Shown here: positions 27,963 through 37,877 of the stretch, in pieces
How positions within the stretch are numbered: the first letter of the stretch is position 1
Layout of the letters: each line of letters starts with the position of its first letter
DNA from: Deltaproteobacteria bacterium
GTDB taxonomy: Bacteria > Desulfobacterota > Desulfobacteria > Desulfobacterales > B30-G6
NCBI GenBank assembly: GCA_022340465.1
Contig: JAJDNW010000056.1
Coordinates: 1-64,000, forward strand
DNA: 64,000 nucleotides
Direction of reading: 5' to 3'
Translations under genes and position numbers: made by a program
The notes under the pieces: model-generated
Told to the model about the DNA's origin: nothing
What the model saw: only the letters and a program-made list of their open reading frames with translations
Database searches by the model: none

Positions 27963-28718
27963 TTATTGCAGTTGCTTTATTTTTTCCTGGGCCCGGTCGG
28001 CGACGTCTGATTCCGGCGCCAGCTCGATGACCTTTTTGAAGGCAAGCAGGGCCTTGGTGTACTCTCCTGCCATGTGGTATGCGGTTCCCATGTCCAGATA
28101 AAGCTCCGGCCAGGCAGGCGCCTCCTTGACCGCTTTTTCCAGTACCGATACGGCTTCGGGTATTTTCAGCATGGCGATGTAGGTTCGTCCGAGGCCCCTC
28201 AAGGCGATCACGAAGCGGGGCTCGATATCCAGGGCTTTGAGGTAATATTTTTCGGCCGTGGCGTATTCCCCCAGATTGTAATAAGCCAGACCAAGATTGG
28301 ACAAGGGGTAGTGGGGAGTTGCGTAAAGCAGATTTCCCTCGAGGGATTTAAAGGTTTGAATGGCCGCGCGCCAATCTTTAACGGCCAGGTACACCGTTCC
28401 CAGATTGTTTTTTGCCGCTGCGTAGTCCGGCTTTAGCTGGATAGCTTTCTTGAAGTGCTTTTCAGCCAGATCATAGCGATATTTGGACATGTAGATGAGC
28501 CCGAGGTCGTTTTGAATCAGGTGGTCCCCGGTGTGAAGCTTTTCGGCTTTTAAAAGTTCTTTCAGGGCCTCGATATAGTTCCCTTGACGCATGTAAGCCT
28601 CGCCAAGTTCGCGGGCCGCCTTTGCCTGGGCGTGCCTTTTTTCCTGGCTGGCAGCACAGGAAAGAATGCAGATCACACCGATGATGGTAAGCAACCACGC
28701 AAATCCCTTATATTTCAT
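27963..28718 (-). CDS. TPR lipoprotein, PilW/PilF-like
   Basis: The protein is 251 aa with signal peptide and lipobox ending LSCAAS (Cys21). It is then made of about six tetratricopeptide repeats (for example NDLGLIYMSKYRYDLAEKHF and NNLGTVYLAVKDW). The architecture is that of outer-membrane lipoproteins that help assemble type IV pili secretins (PilF/PilW), but no pilus genes are in the window, so the role is open. The gene is downstream of the LysM gene on the same strand. Confidence 0.85.
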   Translation of the reverse strand: MKYKGFAWLLTIIGVICILSCAASQEKRHAQAKAARELGEAYMRQGNYIEALKELLKAEKLHTGDHLIQNDLGLIYMSKYRYDLAEKHFKKAIQLKPDYAAAKNNLGTVYLAVKDWRAAIQTFKSLEGNLLYATPHYPLSNLGLAYYNLGEYATAEKYYLKALDIEPRFVIALRGLGRTYIAMLKIPEAVSVLEKAVKEAPAWPELYLDMGTAYHMAGEYTKALLAFKKVIELAPESDVADRAQEKIKQLQ

Positions 28719-28744
28719 GAAGCGAACCCCCCATATTTCTTTAC

Positions 28745-28768
28745 CCTAAACCGAGCGTCCGGTTTAGG
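28745..28768. promoter_or_regulatory. 9-bp-arm hairpin between LysM and TPR genes
   Basis: CCTAAACCG and CGGTTTAGG pair around AGCGTC. It contains the short motif CCGAGCGT seen in several other gaps. No T-run follows on the minus strand, so termination is not clear. Confidence 0.4.
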
Positions 28769-28857
28769 TTTACATATCTATCCATATATCGCATATCGGA
28801 GACAACTGCCAGCATATTTCCGTTAAAGCCGGTCTGCCTTCAGCCGGGACACTTGTT

Positions 28858-30678
28858 TCAAATTTGCCCGTTGATCCCGGTCAGAATGACCCTGACATTC
28901 CTGTCATTGAAAAATTGAAGGATTCGGTTATGCAGCGGAACGGCTGACAGCAGTTCATCATGCTTGCCCGGGCGTGTGACCAGATAGCCGGGCACTTTCA
29001 GGATGGTGTTGAATGTGGACGGCCGGGGTGCGGCAATAAACAAGGGGTCAACGGCAAAGGGGACATCGAAGGTGGTCAGCATTTTCCGCGCCGCATCGTC
29101 AAGGCTGTCCTGGTGGGAGATGCGTACCACGCCCAGGCCGGTTTTTCTGATCTCCAGAGCAGCATCGCCGTACAATTCTCCGAAATCGACCAGGAAGTCG
29201 TTTCCATTACCCGTGGTTACCAGGTTCGATACCGCTTCCACCTGTATGCCGGCATAGGGAAACGTCACCGACACGTTTTCGGAATAGGTGTAGCCGAGGG
29301 CCTCGACCAATGATTTTATGAACGTTTTCTGGTTCGTCGGCTTCAATGTGGCGACGTCCGGTTTGGCAGATCCCCCACTGCCGGATGTGTCGCTTTCAGA
29401 CGATTCCCGACCCCCTTTGACCAGCTCCTTGATGACGATGCCGCGTTCATCCAGATAGCGGACAATCGTTTCCGGGGTCCGCTGCCGGTCGCTCTCGATC
29501 ATGGTAATGGCGATGTACCGGACCTTCCCGTCGTTGTCCACCGCTTTGGATTTGGTCCACTGGGCTCGCACCGTTACGCTCAGCCCCTTGTCGGAGAAGG
29601 ACAGGGCGGTTTTCTGTGCGGGTTCTTCGCCCCGGGACTGGAATAGGGAACCGAGGATCTGTTCGGTCGACGCTTTTTCGGGAAGGCTCACTACCTCCAC
29701 CTTCTGCCAGCCCCTCCTGATGGCCGTCATGTCCAATCCTTCGTCATCGCCACCGGGCCTGAACACAATGTGTCGCCCGTCATCCATTTCCAGAACCGGA
29801 TAGCGCGACAGGTCCAGTTCGAAATCGCCCCGCGGCTTGTTTGCCCCCGTTGTTCCGTCCTGCGGCGATCTGGGGAAGAAAAAGGTTCCTTTATTCATAA
29901 GGCGGGCATCGAGAAGGGATGCGGTTTCAGACAACGGCGTCGGCGGCGGCTGGCGGCGAGCGGCCTGGACCGGCTGCGTTCTTTCATTTTTTGCCTGTTG
30001 CGTTTCTTTGCTCAGGTTTTTGATGTTTCCGTGGGCGTCGAAGAGCGAATCGTACCAGGGGCGGTTGCGCATGGCCGGGTCGGGCAGGAGGATGTTTTTC
30101 CCGCTGACAATGAGGTCGAGGTTGGTGATACCCGGATTGAGCGCTTTGAAAAGGCTCAACCCTTCCCGGTAAGATCGGGAGCCGTAGTCGCCAAACCGGG
30201 CGGCGATGAGTTTTGATACGCTGTCACCTTGTTTGACGCGGTATGGTGTGGCGTGGGATCCCAGAATTTCCGAAATTTTCGCAATGGTCACAAAGGGGAT
30301 GGTGACCAGGCCGGTTTCCTGTCCTGGCAGCGTTCCGGGTTCCAGCTTTTTCAGCGGTATGAGAATGTTCTGGTTGGGACGGATGCGGTCGATATCGCGG
30401 ATGTGCGGATTGAGTCGCTTGAAGATACTTAAAAATTCCTGAAAATCCGCTCTGGATATTTCACCCTTCTGGCGAAAAATTTTATAGACCCAGTCGTTCT
30501 TTTGTACGATGTAGGGGTCGCACAGAATGTCCCAGCCTCGATCGTATTTTACCACATAGCTGCGATAGAGGACGGCACAGAAACCCGACGGGGGCAGCGC
30601 GATGGCCAGGCAGCAAATAAGAGACACGGTGCCGGCGATCACGTGGAAGTGGCCCAATTTTTTTTTCAAACCCCTCAA
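28858..30678 (-). CDS. LysM-domain exported protein
   Basis: A 606-aa protein with an N-terminal signal/anchor (residues about 10-33). Two LysM-like modules follow: about 37-111 (SYVVKYDRGWDILCDPYIV to NQNILIPL) and about 143-199 (YRVKQGDSVSKLIAARFGDY to GKNILLP). The rest is not recognised. LysM binds peptidoglycan, so an envelope role is likely. The start is TTG at 30678, overlapping the thrC stop (TTGA), with the GGGGG of the thrC end as ribosome binding site; no ATG fits better. It is the last gene of a serS-thrC-LysM operon. Confidence 0.82.
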   Translation of the reverse strand: MRGLKKKLGHFHVIAGTVSLICCLAIALPPSGFCAVLYRSYVVKYDRGWDILCDPYIVQKNDWVYKIFRQKGEISRADFQEFLSIFKRLNPHIRDIDRIRPNQNILIPLKKLEPGTLPGQETGLVTIPFVTIAKISEILGSHATPYRVKQGDSVSKLIAARFGDYGSRSYREGLSLFKALNPGITNLDLIVSGKNILLPDPAMRNRPWYDSLFDAHGNIKNLSKETQQAKNERTQPVQAARRQPPPTPLSETASLLDARLMNKGTFFFPRSPQDGTTGANKPRGDFELDLSRYPVLEMDDGRHIVFRPGGDDEGLDMTAIRRGWQKVEVVSLPEKASTEQILGSLFQSRGEEPAQKTALSFSDKGLSVTVRAQWTKSKAVDNDGKVRYIAITMIESDRQRTPETIVRYLDERGIVIKELVKGGRESSESDTSGSGGSAKPDVATLKPTNQKTFIKSLVEALGYTYSENVSVTFPYAGIQVEAVSNLVTTGNGNDFLVDFGELYGDAALEIRKTGLGVVRISHQDSLDDAARKMLTTFDVPFAVDPLFIAAPRPSTFNTILKVPGYLVTRPGKHDELLSAVPLHNRILQFFNDRNVRVILTGINGQI

Positions 30679-32189
30679 TCCCCCTGGTCGATTTTTTCAA
30701 GAGAAAGCGCTGTGGCGATCTCTTCGGAAACACGTTTGATGAAAAGGGCGAGATCGTCGCCCTGCAGCGGCTTTCCCGGCGCAGGCACCTTTGTAAGATC
30801 GGCCGGGTGCACGAGAACCGGTGAATTCATCAGGCTTTTGTCAGGCGTAATCTCGAATTCATCCGGAAAACGGTCATTAAAATACATCTCCTGAAATCCG
30901 GAAAATTTCAGGGCGTGGGCAGTGGAGTCGATGACGGCAATCTCATCCCCGTCGATCATCCCCAATTTCCGGGCTACCGTGACACCGGCCAGGCATTCGC
31001 CGCCATGGGTGCAGGCGATGTGGCCGTGGCGGTTGGCCGTCAACTGCCAGTCCATGATCGACTGTTCGTCAACCTCCACGAAAAAGACCTTCTGCCTGTC
31101 GCTCAGCTCGTTGTAGAGGGTTTCCAGGTGGATCACTCTGGGCATCGAAACCGGGTTGCCGATCATGGCTGCCTGGGCGACACTGGAGCGTACGGTGATG
31201 GGTTCGAACGTTCGTTTATCAGGGGACGGCTCCCGGTAGTAGCGGTAGACCGGGTTTGCGTGACTGGACTGGACCCCGATGATTTTAGGAAGCGTTTTAA
31301 TGATGCCGGCCCGATAAAATTTGATGAATCCGTTCATTACGGCGGTAATGTTGCCGGCATTGCCGATGGGCACCACGATAACCTTGTTGTCCAGGTCGTA
31401 TTCGAAATCCTGCGCAATTTCATAGGAATAGGATTCCTGCCCCAGGATGCGCCAGGCATTTTTGGAATTCAGGAGCGCTACGCGGTATTTTTCCGAAAGG
31501 GCCTCGACGACTTTCATGCAGTCGTCAAAAACACCCGGTATTTCAAAAACGGCGGCGCCGCTGCCCAGCGGCTGAGACAGCTGTTGCGGGGTTACCTTTT
31601 TGTGCGGCAGCAGCACGGCCGAAATGATGTGCGGTTTGAGATAGGCGGCATACAATGCGGCCGCGGCGGAGGTGTCCCCCGTGGAGGCACAGACGGCAAG
31701 GATGTCGGAGATCCCTTTTCTGTTCACCAGGCTGTTCAGGTAGCTCAGGGCGCTGGCCATTCCCCTGTCTTTGAAGGAAGCGCTGGGATTCTGTCCGTCG
31801 TTTTTAAAGTAGAAATCGACACCGGCCTTGTCCTTCAGTACGGTGCTGGCCGCTATCATCGGTGTGTGTCCTTCGCCCAGGTAGACAATGTCTTCCAGCG
31901 GGACCATGGGGCCGATGAACTCGTGGTAGCGGTATATACCCCTCAGGGCAGGGGTGTTCAGCATTTTTCGATAATCGAAAATCCGGTGCCACAACGTGCC
32001 GGAAATGCTCTTCAACCGATCGAAATCGAGATCCTCGAGCAGCAGCACCTGGCCGCAATCGGGGCAGGTGTACAGCAGCGCATCTATGCCGTGGGAACGA
32101 CCGCATCCCAGACAGCGGTAGACGAATTTTCCGGCTATCTGCGGGTAGAGAAACGGCTGAATGTCGTCCGGGAAATCGTTTGTTTTCAT
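30675..32189 (-). CDS. thrC: threonine synthase
   Basis: This PLP enzyme makes threonine from O-phosphohomoserine. The length of 504 aa is long for the family. The N-terminus has a zinc-ribbon-like CLGC...CPDC pair (about residues 27-46). The PLP lysine lies in [11 protein letters not shown], and [13 protein letters not shown] and PIGNAGN bind the phosphate of PLP. Two frame-compatible starts exist upstream, but ATG 32189 overlaps the serS stop (ATGA), so it is chosen. The gene is coupled with serS and the LysM gene. Confidence 0.93.
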   Translation of the reverse strand: MKTNDFPDDIQPFLYPQIAGKFVYRCLGCGRSHGIDALLYTCPDCGQVLLLEDLDFDRLKSISGTLWHRIFDYRKMLNTPALRGIYRYHEFIGPMVPLEDIVYLGEGHTPMIAASTVLKDKAGVDFYFKNDGQNPSASFKDRGMASALSYLNSLVNRKGISDILAVCASTGDTSAAAALYAAYLKPHIISAVLLPHKKVTPQQLSQPLGSGAAVFEIPGVFDDCMKVVEALSEKYRVALLNSKNAWRILGQESYSYEIAQDFEYDLDNKVIVVPIGNAGNITAVMNGFIKFYRAGIIKTLPKIIGVQSSHANPVYRYYREPSPDKRTFEPITVRSSVAQAAMIGNPVSMPRVIHLETLYNELSDRQKVFFVEVDEQSIMDWQLTANRHGHIACTHGGECLAGVTVARKLGMIDGDEIAVIDSTAHALKFSGFQEMYFNDRFPDEFEITPDKSLMNSPVLVHPADLTKVPAPGKPLQGDDLALFIKRVSEEIATALSLEKIDQGD

Positions 32190-33460
32190 GGCTCGATTTT
32201 TTTCAGGCCGCCCATGTAGGGGCGCAGCGCTTTCGGGATGGCAACGGTCCCGTCCGCCTGTTGACAGTTTTCCAGGATGGCTGCGACCGTTCTTCCGACG
32301 GCCAGCCCCGATCCGTTCAAGGTATGCACGAGCAGTGTGCCTTTCCTGCCCTTGCGGCGGAAGCGGATACCGCTCCGTCTGGCCTGAAAATCTTCGAAAT
32401 TGCTGCAGGAAGAGATTTCCCGGTAAACCCCCTGGGCAGGCATCCATACCTCGATATCGTAGGTTTTGGCGGCTGAAAATCCCAGGTCGCCGGTGCAGAG
32501 GGTGATGACCCGATAGGGAAGTTCCAGGCGTTCCAATATGAGTTCCGCGTTCTGGAGCAGTTTTTCCAGTTCTTCGTAGGAGTCCTCGGGTGTGGTCAAT
32601 TTGACGAGCTCGACTTTGTTGAACTGGTGCTGACGGATCAGGCCGCGGGTGTCCTTTCCATAAGAGCCGGCCTCCGACCGGAAGCAGGGCGTGTACGCCG
32701 TATACAAAACCGGCAGCTCTTCCTCGTTCAGAATTTCGCCCTGATGAATGTTGGTGACCGGGACTTCGGCCGTCGGGATCAGGTAATAGTTCCATCCCTC
32801 GAGCTTGAACAGGTCTTCTTCGAATTTGGGCAGCTGTCCTGTGTTGGTCATGCTTTGGGCATTCACAATGAAAGGCGGCAGGATTTCCGTGTAGCCGTTT
32901 TCGGTGGTATGGATGTCGAGCATGAAATTGATCAGTGCGCGTTCAAGCCGGGCGCCGGCGCCGCTCGAGAGGGAAAAGCGCGCTCCCGTTATTTTTGCGG
33001 CGCGATCGAAGTCGAGGATGCCCAGGCGACTGCCGATATCCCAGTGCGCCCCGGGTTCAAAGTCGAAGAGTGGCGGCTGTCCGACCTTTTTCACCACCGG
33101 GTTGTCGGCTTCATCTTGTCCGACAGGTACGGACGCATGGGGTATGTTGGGCAGCCCCAGCAGAAATTCGTCGATTTTGGCCATATTTTCTGTCAGGGAT
33201 TTATCGAGCTCTTTTATACGTCCGGAAACCTTGCGCATTTCAGCAATGAGCGCGTCGGCATTGTCACCGGCTTTTTTCATGGCGGCGATGTCGTCGGATA
33301 CGACGTTGCGACGGTGTCTGAGCTCTTCCAGCTCGAAAAGGATGGCCCGTCGTCTTTCATCCCAGGCTTCGAACGGTGCCAAATCGACGTTGCCACCCCT
33401 CTTCGACAGGGCTTCCTGAACGTCGGACAGATGTTCTCTTACAAATTTGATCTCCAGCAT
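32186..33460 (-). CDS. serS: serine--tRNA ligase
   Basis: A class II synthetase of 424 aa. The N-terminal coiled-coil arm spans about residues 30-100. The catalytic core has motif 2 ([23 protein letters not shown]) and motif 3 ([17 protein letters not shown]). It charges tRNA-Ser (and tRNA-Sec). It is the first gene of the serS-thrC-LysM run and is encoded opposite to the 5-formyl-THF cyclo-ligase gene. Confidence 0.97.
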   Translation of the reverse strand: MLEIKFVREHLSDVQEALSKRGGNVDLAPFEAWDERRRAILFELEELRHRRNVVSDDIAAMKKAGDNADALIAEMRKVSGRIKELDKSLTENMAKIDEFLLGLPNIPHASVPVGQDEADNPVVKKVGQPPLFDFEPGAHWDIGSRLGILDFDRAAKITGARFSLSSGAGARLERALINFMLDIHTTENGYTEILPPFIVNAQSMTNTGQLPKFEEDLFKLEGWNYYLIPTAEVPVTNIHQGEILNEEELPVLYTAYTPCFRSEAGSYGKDTRGLIRQHQFNKVELVKLTTPEDSYEELEKLLQNAELILERLELPYRVITLCTGDLGFSAAKTYDIEVWMPAQGVYREISSCSNFEDFQARRSGIRFRRKGRKGTLLVHTLNGSGLAVGRTVAAILENCQQADGTVAIPKALRPYMGGLKKIEP

Positions 33461-33551
33461 GGTGGACCTTATGGTGTCGTGGTTGGTTTATCCTAAACCG
33501 AACGTTTCCAATGGCGTTAAGGCATCTGTGGCTGACGTGGTTATGCGTGAA

Positions 33552-33573
33552 CCTCATAGCTGCAACGTCGGGG
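33552..33573. repeat. palindromic repeat related to CCCCACAGTTGCAACGCTGGGG, copy 1
   Basis: CCTCATAGCTGCAACGTCGG(GG) shares the TGCAAC core and GGG end with copies at 36725 and 53443. It lies in the 298-bp divergent gap between serS and the cyclo-ligase gene, which holds no gene otherwise. Confidence 0.4.
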
Positions 33574-33661
33574 TGAAATGAGTGCCGTCGGTCACTCGAG
33601 GGCATTGATTTAGATGGTTTTCCTATCATGCACCGGTTATTTAGTCAATGATTATTAGATC

Positions 33662-33690
33662 TTGACTTTTTTTAGATATTAAGTTATACT
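33662..33690 (+). promoter_or_regulatory. sigma70-type promoter for the cyclo-ligase gene
   Basis: TTGACT (33662-33667), exactly 17 bp, then TATACT (33685-33690). It is oriented toward the gene starting at 33759 and set in an AT-rich stretch. Spacing and both hexamers are near consensus. Confidence 0.7.
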
Positions 33691-33758
33691 GAGTGTTTAA
33701 ATTTTAGTAATTTAATATGGCCTATGTCAACTTAGGTAGGAGGAATCTGGAGAAGCAT

Positions 33759-34346
33759 ATGGAAGAAATTCAAGATACTAAGCATGAAATTCGAAACGAT
33801 GTCGCCAGGGCCATGGATGCGCTTTCCGAAAAAGAGGTCGAAGAGAAGACCCGCCAGATCGAGGCCAGGCTGTTTGAATTTGCCAATTTTCTCGAGTCAA
33901 ACATATCACTGCTGTATATCAACCACGGCGTTGAGGTAAATACCCGCGGCATTCTCGATCGCTGTCTGGGATACAATAAGATTGCCGTACTGCCGGCATT
34001 CAATATGGATACCTACAAAATGACGCTGATGAAGGTCGACAATCTGGATACCGACCTGAAACCCGGTCCCCGGGGCATGTTGGAGCCGGATCCGGAAAAA
34101 TGCAAAATCGTCCCCATCGAACGCATCGATATCGCCATTATACCGGGCGTCGCTTTGGACGAAAAGGGTGGAAGAATCGGATCCGGTGAAGGCTTTTACG
34201 ACCGGCTGATCCCCAAGCTGCCGATAACGACCCGCAAGGTCAGTCTGGCGTTCGAAAATCAGATCGTTCCCTTGGTGCCCATGGAATCCCATGACAAATA
34301 CGTGGACATCATTATCACCGAAAAGCGCATCATTTATAAAATATAG
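33759..34346 (+). CDS. 5-formyltetrahydrofolate cyclo-ligase family protein
   Basis: The protein is 195 aa. It converts 5-formyl-THF to methenyl-THF in folate metabolism. The C-terminal signature PGVALDEKGGRIGSGEGFYDR corresponds to the usual G(V)AFD..G.RLGYGGGYYDR, with a partly changed glycine run. The start at 33759 has CTGGAGAAG close upstream; an in-frame ATG at 33717 is also possible but overlaps the expected transcription start region. The promoter at 33662-33690 drives it. Confidence 0.88.
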   Translation: MEEIQDTKHEIRNDVARAMDALSEKEVEEKTRQIEARLFEFANFLESNISLLYINHGVEVNTRGILDRCLGYNKIAVLPAFNMDTYKMTLMKVDNLDTDLKPGPRGMLEPDPEKCKIVPIERIDIAIIPGVALDEKGGRIGSGEGFYDRLIPKLPITTRKVSLAFENQIVPLVPMESHDKYVDIIITEKRIIYKI

Positions 34347-34363
34347 ATCTTAGCCCGCTGCCA

Positions 34364-35368
34364 TCAAGCCCGCGGGTTCAACTCTTTTTCGAGCCGTTTC
34401 AGATTTTCAGGTTCGCCTACCGCCAGAACGGTTTCTCCCGCCTTGATGAGGCTTTCAAATGAAGGGTTGAACATCATGGTGTCGTCGGACGCCTTGATGG
34501 CGAGGATGATGAGGTTGTAGTTTTGCCTGATGCCGGAGTTTTTCAGCGTGACATTGTTCAGGGGGCTCGAGGCGCTGACCGGTATTTCTTCCATGCGTAT
34601 GTCCTTGCTTTTTGACGAGAATGTCAGGTCGAAAAAGCTGGTAACCGAAGGACGTATAATGCGCTGGGCCATCCTGACGGCGCCCATCTCGTAAGGCGAT
34701 TCAATAAAATCCGCACCGGCGGCTTCGAACTTGATTTTTGAACTTCTTCCCGATGCCCTGGCCATGATCTTTATCCGAGGGGCAAGCTGCTTGGCGGTCA
34801 GAATCAGAAAGACGTTGTCCGTATCCGTGGCGAGTGCGGCCACCAGACCCTTGGCGTGCGTAATGCCCGCTTTGGCGAGCACACTCTCGTCCGAGGCGTT
34901 GCCGCAGATATAGAGGACCTTGTCTGCGTCCATGACCGGCAACCGTCTTTCGTCGTTTTCGATGGCGACAAACGCGATGCCGGCATCTTTCAGGGTTTCG
35001 CACAAAACCCTGCCGATGCGGCCGTAGCCGCAGATAACGTAGTGGTTCTTTAACCGGTTGATGTCCCTGTCCAATTTTTTTCTCCCCATGATCAGTCGTA
35101 TTTTGCCTTCCACCATGAACTGGATGACCGCGCCGGCAGCATAGAGATAAAACCCAACGCCCAGGAAGATGAGGCACATGGTGTAGATTTCTCCGGCTTT
35201 GCTGATGGCGTGCACCTCGCCGTAGCCGACGGTCGAGTAGGTGATCACCGTCATGTAAAGGGCGTCGAGCAGATCCCATCCCTCGATGACCATGTAGCCC
35301 ATGGCCCCGGCGATGACGATCAGCAGCCAGATGAGGATGGATGCAATGACGTGCCGGAAGTTGTTCAT
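34364..35368 (-). CDS. potassium channel with RCK/TrkA domains
   Basis: The protein is about 334 aa. Two membrane helices flank a pore loop with selectivity filter TVGYG (residues 46-50), followed by an RCK Rossmann domain (HYVICGYGRIGR) and a C-terminal TrkA-C-like part. It gates K+ flow in response to nucleotides or Ca2+ (family knowledge). In-frame starts at 35407 (TTG), 35389, 35380 and 35368 are possible. 35368 is chosen because AAGG lies 6 bp before it and the resulting N-terminus (MNNFRHVIAS) fits the family. Confidence 0.9.
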   Translation of the reverse strand: MNNFRHVIASILIWLLIVIAGAMGYMVIEGWDLLDALYMTVITYSTVGYGEVHAISKAGEIYTMCLIFLGVGFYLYAAGAVIQFMVEGKIRLIMGRKKLDRDINRLKNHYVICGYGRIGRVLCETLKDAGIAFVAIENDERRLPVMDADKVLYICGNASDESVLAKAGITHAKGLVAALATDTDNVFLILTAKQLAPRIKIMARASGRSSKIKFEAAGADFIESPYEMGAVRMAQRIIRPSVTSFFDLTFSSKSKDIRMEEIPVSASSPLNNVTLKNSGIRQNYNLIILAIKASDDTMMFNPSFESLIKAGETVLAVGEPENLKRLEKELNPRA

Positions 35369-35474
35369 AGCGCCTTGCATAATGGTCATATATTCTTGAA
35401 ATATCAAGATGTTTTTTTGATATACGTGTTAATCGGCTTGACGGGGTAAAGCGGTTTTGATAGATACCCGAAAC

Positions 35475-36134
35475 ATGGTGAAGGAGCCGATCATATATAA
35501 GCGTCAGCGGTTGGAGATGGTGAAAAAGCAGATCGAGGCGCGAGGTGTTTCCGATCGGCTGGTCCTGGATGCCATGCGCAAGGTGCCCCGCCATCTTTTC
35601 GTGAGCGAGGCGCTGGCGGACCAGGCCTACGGTGATTTTCCCCTGCCCATTGGGGATCAGCAGACAATTTCGCAACCGTACATCGTGGCCGAGATGACCC
35701 AGGCGCTGGAACTCAAGCCGGATGACAGGGTGCTTGAAATCGGGACCGGTTCCGGATATCAGGCCGCTATTCTGGCGGAGGTCGTTTTTCGGGTATACAC
35801 CGTCGAACGACTTCACCGTCTGTTTATCAAGACCAGACGTCTTTTTGACGAGCTGCGCTACCACAACATCGTGACCCGCTACTCGGACGGCACGATGGGG
35901 TGGCAGGATGAAAGCCCTTTTGACGCCATCGTCATCACAGCCGGGGCTCCCAGGATTCCAGAGGCCCTTGTCGGCCAGCTGGCAATCGGGGGGCGCATGG
36001 TGCTCCCGGTGGGCGATCAACGCTCACAGGAGTTGATCAAAATCCGCAAAGAAGAGGACGGCATTCACCAGAGTAGTCTCGGCGGCTGCCGGTTCGTCAA
36101 GCTGGTAGGCGAACAGGGCTGGAAAGCAAACTGA
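35475..36134 (+). CDS. pcm: protein-L-isoaspartate O-methyltransferase
   Basis: It repairs isoaspartyl damage in proteins using S-adenosylmethionine. The protein is about 219 aa and contains [20 protein letters not shown], the SAM-binding [16 protein letters not shown], and [10 protein letters not shown]. The start is uncertain: TTG 35457, ATG 35475 and ATG 35517 are in frame, and 35475 is kept as the first ATG. The stop overlaps the next gene by one base (TGATG). Confidence 0.95.
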   Translation: MVKEPIIYKRQRLEMVKKQIEARGVSDRLVLDAMRKVPRHLFVSEALADQAYGDFPLPIGDQQTISQPYIVAEMTQALELKPDDRVLEIGTGSGYQAAILAEVVFRVYTVERLHRLFIKTRRLFDELRYHNIVTRYSDGTMGWQDESPFDAIVITAGAPRIPEALVGQLAIGGRMVLPVGDQRSQELIKIRKEEDGIHQSSLGGCRFVKLVGEQGWKAN

Positions 36135-36724
36135 TGGCAGCCGGCGTTAAAAAGCTCTATCACTGGGTGCTTCATTGGTCAGAATCGCCTTACGGCACAT
36201 GGGCGCTTTTCCTGCTGGCTTTCGCGGAATCTTCCTTTTTCCCCATTCCACCGGATGTTCTTCTGATCGCCCTGGCCATCGGCAAGCCTGAAAAATCATT
36301 CAAATTTGCAGTTGTGTGCGCGTTGGGATCGATTTTAGGGGGGATGCTCGGGTATCTTATCGGCTGGCAGTTCATGGCCGCAATCGGGGACAGGATCGTC
36401 GCATTTTACGGCCTTGCCGATAAAGTCGAATATATTGAAGCGCTTTACAATCGGTACGATGCCTGGGCAGTGGGTATTGCCGGATTCACACCCATCCCCT
36501 ATAAGGTGTTTACCATTGCAGCCGGGGTTTTTAAAATCAGTTTTCCAATTTTTCTCGCTGCATCCGCCGTTTCAAGGTCAGCCAGATTTTTTCTGGTCGG
36601 CGGTTTAATCTATTTTTTCGGTCCGGGGATCCAGACGTTCATCGAGAGGTATTTCAACCTGCTGGCCGTGATTTTCACCATACTGCTTGTGGCTTCCTTT
36701 GTGCTCCTCAAATATCTCTTTTAA
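36134..36724 (+). CDS. DedA/YqaA-type VTT-domain membrane protein
   Basis: The 196-aa integral membrane protein has four to five hydrophobic segments. FFPIPPDVLLIALA near the N-terminus and GFTPIPYKVFTIAAGVF in the middle are the signature re-entrant loops of the DedA/VTT superfamily (putative lipid scramblases or transporters). It is translated with pcm through TGATG. A CCCCACAG-type palindrome begins directly at its stop codon. Confidence 0.88.
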   Translation: MAAGVKKLYHWVLHWSESPYGTWALFLLAFAESSFFPIPPDVLLIALAIGKPEKSFKFAVVCALGSILGGMLGYLIGWQFMAAIGDRIVAFYGLADKVEYIEALYNRYDAWAVGIAGFTPIPYKVFTIAAGVFKISFPIFLAASAVSRSARFFLVGGLIYFFGPGIQTFIERYFNLLAVIFTILLVASFVLLKYLF

Positions 36725-36746
36725 CCCCACAGTTGCAACGCTGGGG
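36725..36746. repeat. palindromic repeat CCCCACAGTTGCAACGCTGG type, copy 2
   Basis: A 22-bp near-palindrome centred on TTGCAA, starting at the first base after the stop codon of the DedA-like gene. It is almost identical to the copy at 53443 and lies in a 30-bp gap between two convergent genes. Confidence 0.55.
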
Positions 36747-36754
36747 GGTAACGC

Positions 36755-37243
36755 TTATCCCGTTTTGAACTTTTCCTTGATCTTTTCATTCACAAAATCC
36801 GGGACCATGTCTTCGATATTGCCGCCGAACTTGGCCGCTTCCTTGATAATGGAAGAGCTGGTGAATATCCACCGCAAACCCGTCATCAGAAAGAGCGTCT
36901 GAATTTCACGGTTCAGCCGGCGGTTCATCAGAGCCATTTGAAATTCATACTCGAAATCGGAAACGGCGCGCAGTCCTCTCAGGATGGCGTGGGCTTTCCT
37001 CTTGGCGGCGTAATCGACGGTCAGGCCGTAAAAGGAAGCGAACTCGACGCGGTTGTTGAAATCCTGCATGCTTTTTTTCAGCATGGTAAAGCGTTCATCC
37101 ACGCTGAAAAGGGATGTCTTGGTCGGATTGTGCATGATAGCCACGATAATCTTGTCGAAAATTTTCAGGCCTCTTTCCACTATGTCGAGATGGCCGTTGG
37201 TAACAGGGTCGAAGGAACCGGGATAAATGGCAATTTTTTCCAT
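36755..37243 (-). CDS. coaD: phosphopantetheine adenylyltransferase
   Basis: This 162-aa enzyme makes dephospho-CoA from 4'-phosphopantetheine and ATP. The nucleotidyltransferase motif GSFDPVTNGH is at residues 9-18, and the second ATP motif is WIFTSSSIIKE (usual ISSS replaced by TSSS). It is convergent with the DedA gene and follows rsmD in the same direction, the common rsmD-coaD pair. Confidence 0.96.
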   Translation of the reverse strand: MEKIAIYPGSFDPVTNGHLDIVERGLKIFDKIIVAIMHNPTKTSLFSVDERFTMLKKSMQDFNNRVEFASFYGLTVDYAAKRKAHAILRGLRAVSDFEYEFQMALMNRRLNREIQTLFLMTGLRWIFTSSSIIKEAAKFGGNIEDMVPDFVNEKIKEKFKTG

Positions 37244-37308
37244 GGCACACAGACCTCAGGCTATTGAGTTCAAAGGGGGATGACGGCGTCATTCGGAAAC
37301 CACGGGAG

Positions 37309-37863
37309 CTATAGCACATAATCTATAAACGAAACAAGGGTTTTGCCGTAGGTCCGCTGATCTACCAACTCAAAATGGTCAGTCTTCAGCGGCAGGGATT
37401 CTTCGGAAGCGTGCTCCACGACGATGCGCGCTTCGGGAGCGGCGGCCCCGCTTGCGTGCAGATTCCTCAGGCCGGGCTCGATCAGCCCCCTGTTGTAGGG
37501 CGGATCCATGAAAACGAGATCGAACCCGGCACGCACCACCTTCAGACAGTTCAGGCTTCTTTCGATGTCCCACCTGATTATGCGCGTCGCTTCAGGCATG
37601 CGGCACGCTTCTATGTTTTTCTTCAGCAGGTTGAGCGAACGTTCCTGGTTGTCGATGAAAACAGCTGCCCGGGCACCCCGGCTGAGGGCTTCGAGCCCTA
37701 AAGCGCCGGAGCCTGCAAAAAGGTCCAGCACCATGGCGTCATGCACCCGGCTGGAAAGAATGTTGAAGATGGATTCGCGCATCCGGTCGGTGGTGGGCCG
37801 GATCTGTTTTCCTGCGAAGGTGTGGAGCTTTCTGCCCCGGCATTTTCCACTGATGATCCGCAA
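37309..37863 (-). CDS. rsmD: 16S rRNA (guanine(966)-N(2))-methyltransferase
   Basis: A 184-aa SAM-dependent N2-methyltransferase of 16S rRNA. The N-terminus MRIISGKCRGRKLHTFAGKQ, SAM motif VLDLFAGSGALGLEALSRGA and catalytic DPPY at residues 120-123 are all present. It lies upstream of coaD and directly downstream (14 bp) of the response-regulator gene. Confidence 0.95.
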   Translation of the reverse strand: MRIISGKCRGRKLHTFAGKQIRPTTDRMRESIFNILSSRVHDAMVLDLFAGSGALGLEALSRGARAAVFIDNQERSLNLLKKNIEACRMPEATRIIRWDIERSLNCLKVVRAGFDLVFMDPPYNRGLIEPGLRNLHASGAAAPEARIVVEHASEESLPLKTDHFELVDQRTYGKTLVSFIDYVL

Positions 37864-37877
37864 TCTGAGAAAAGCAC

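Noticed and set aside
33461-33758. Possible 6S RNA gene upstream of the 5-formyl-THF cyclo-ligase gene
   Set aside because: This is the usual 6S location in some proteobacteria, but the sequence shows no long 6S-like hairpin with a central bubble; it is explained better by a short repeat and a promoter.
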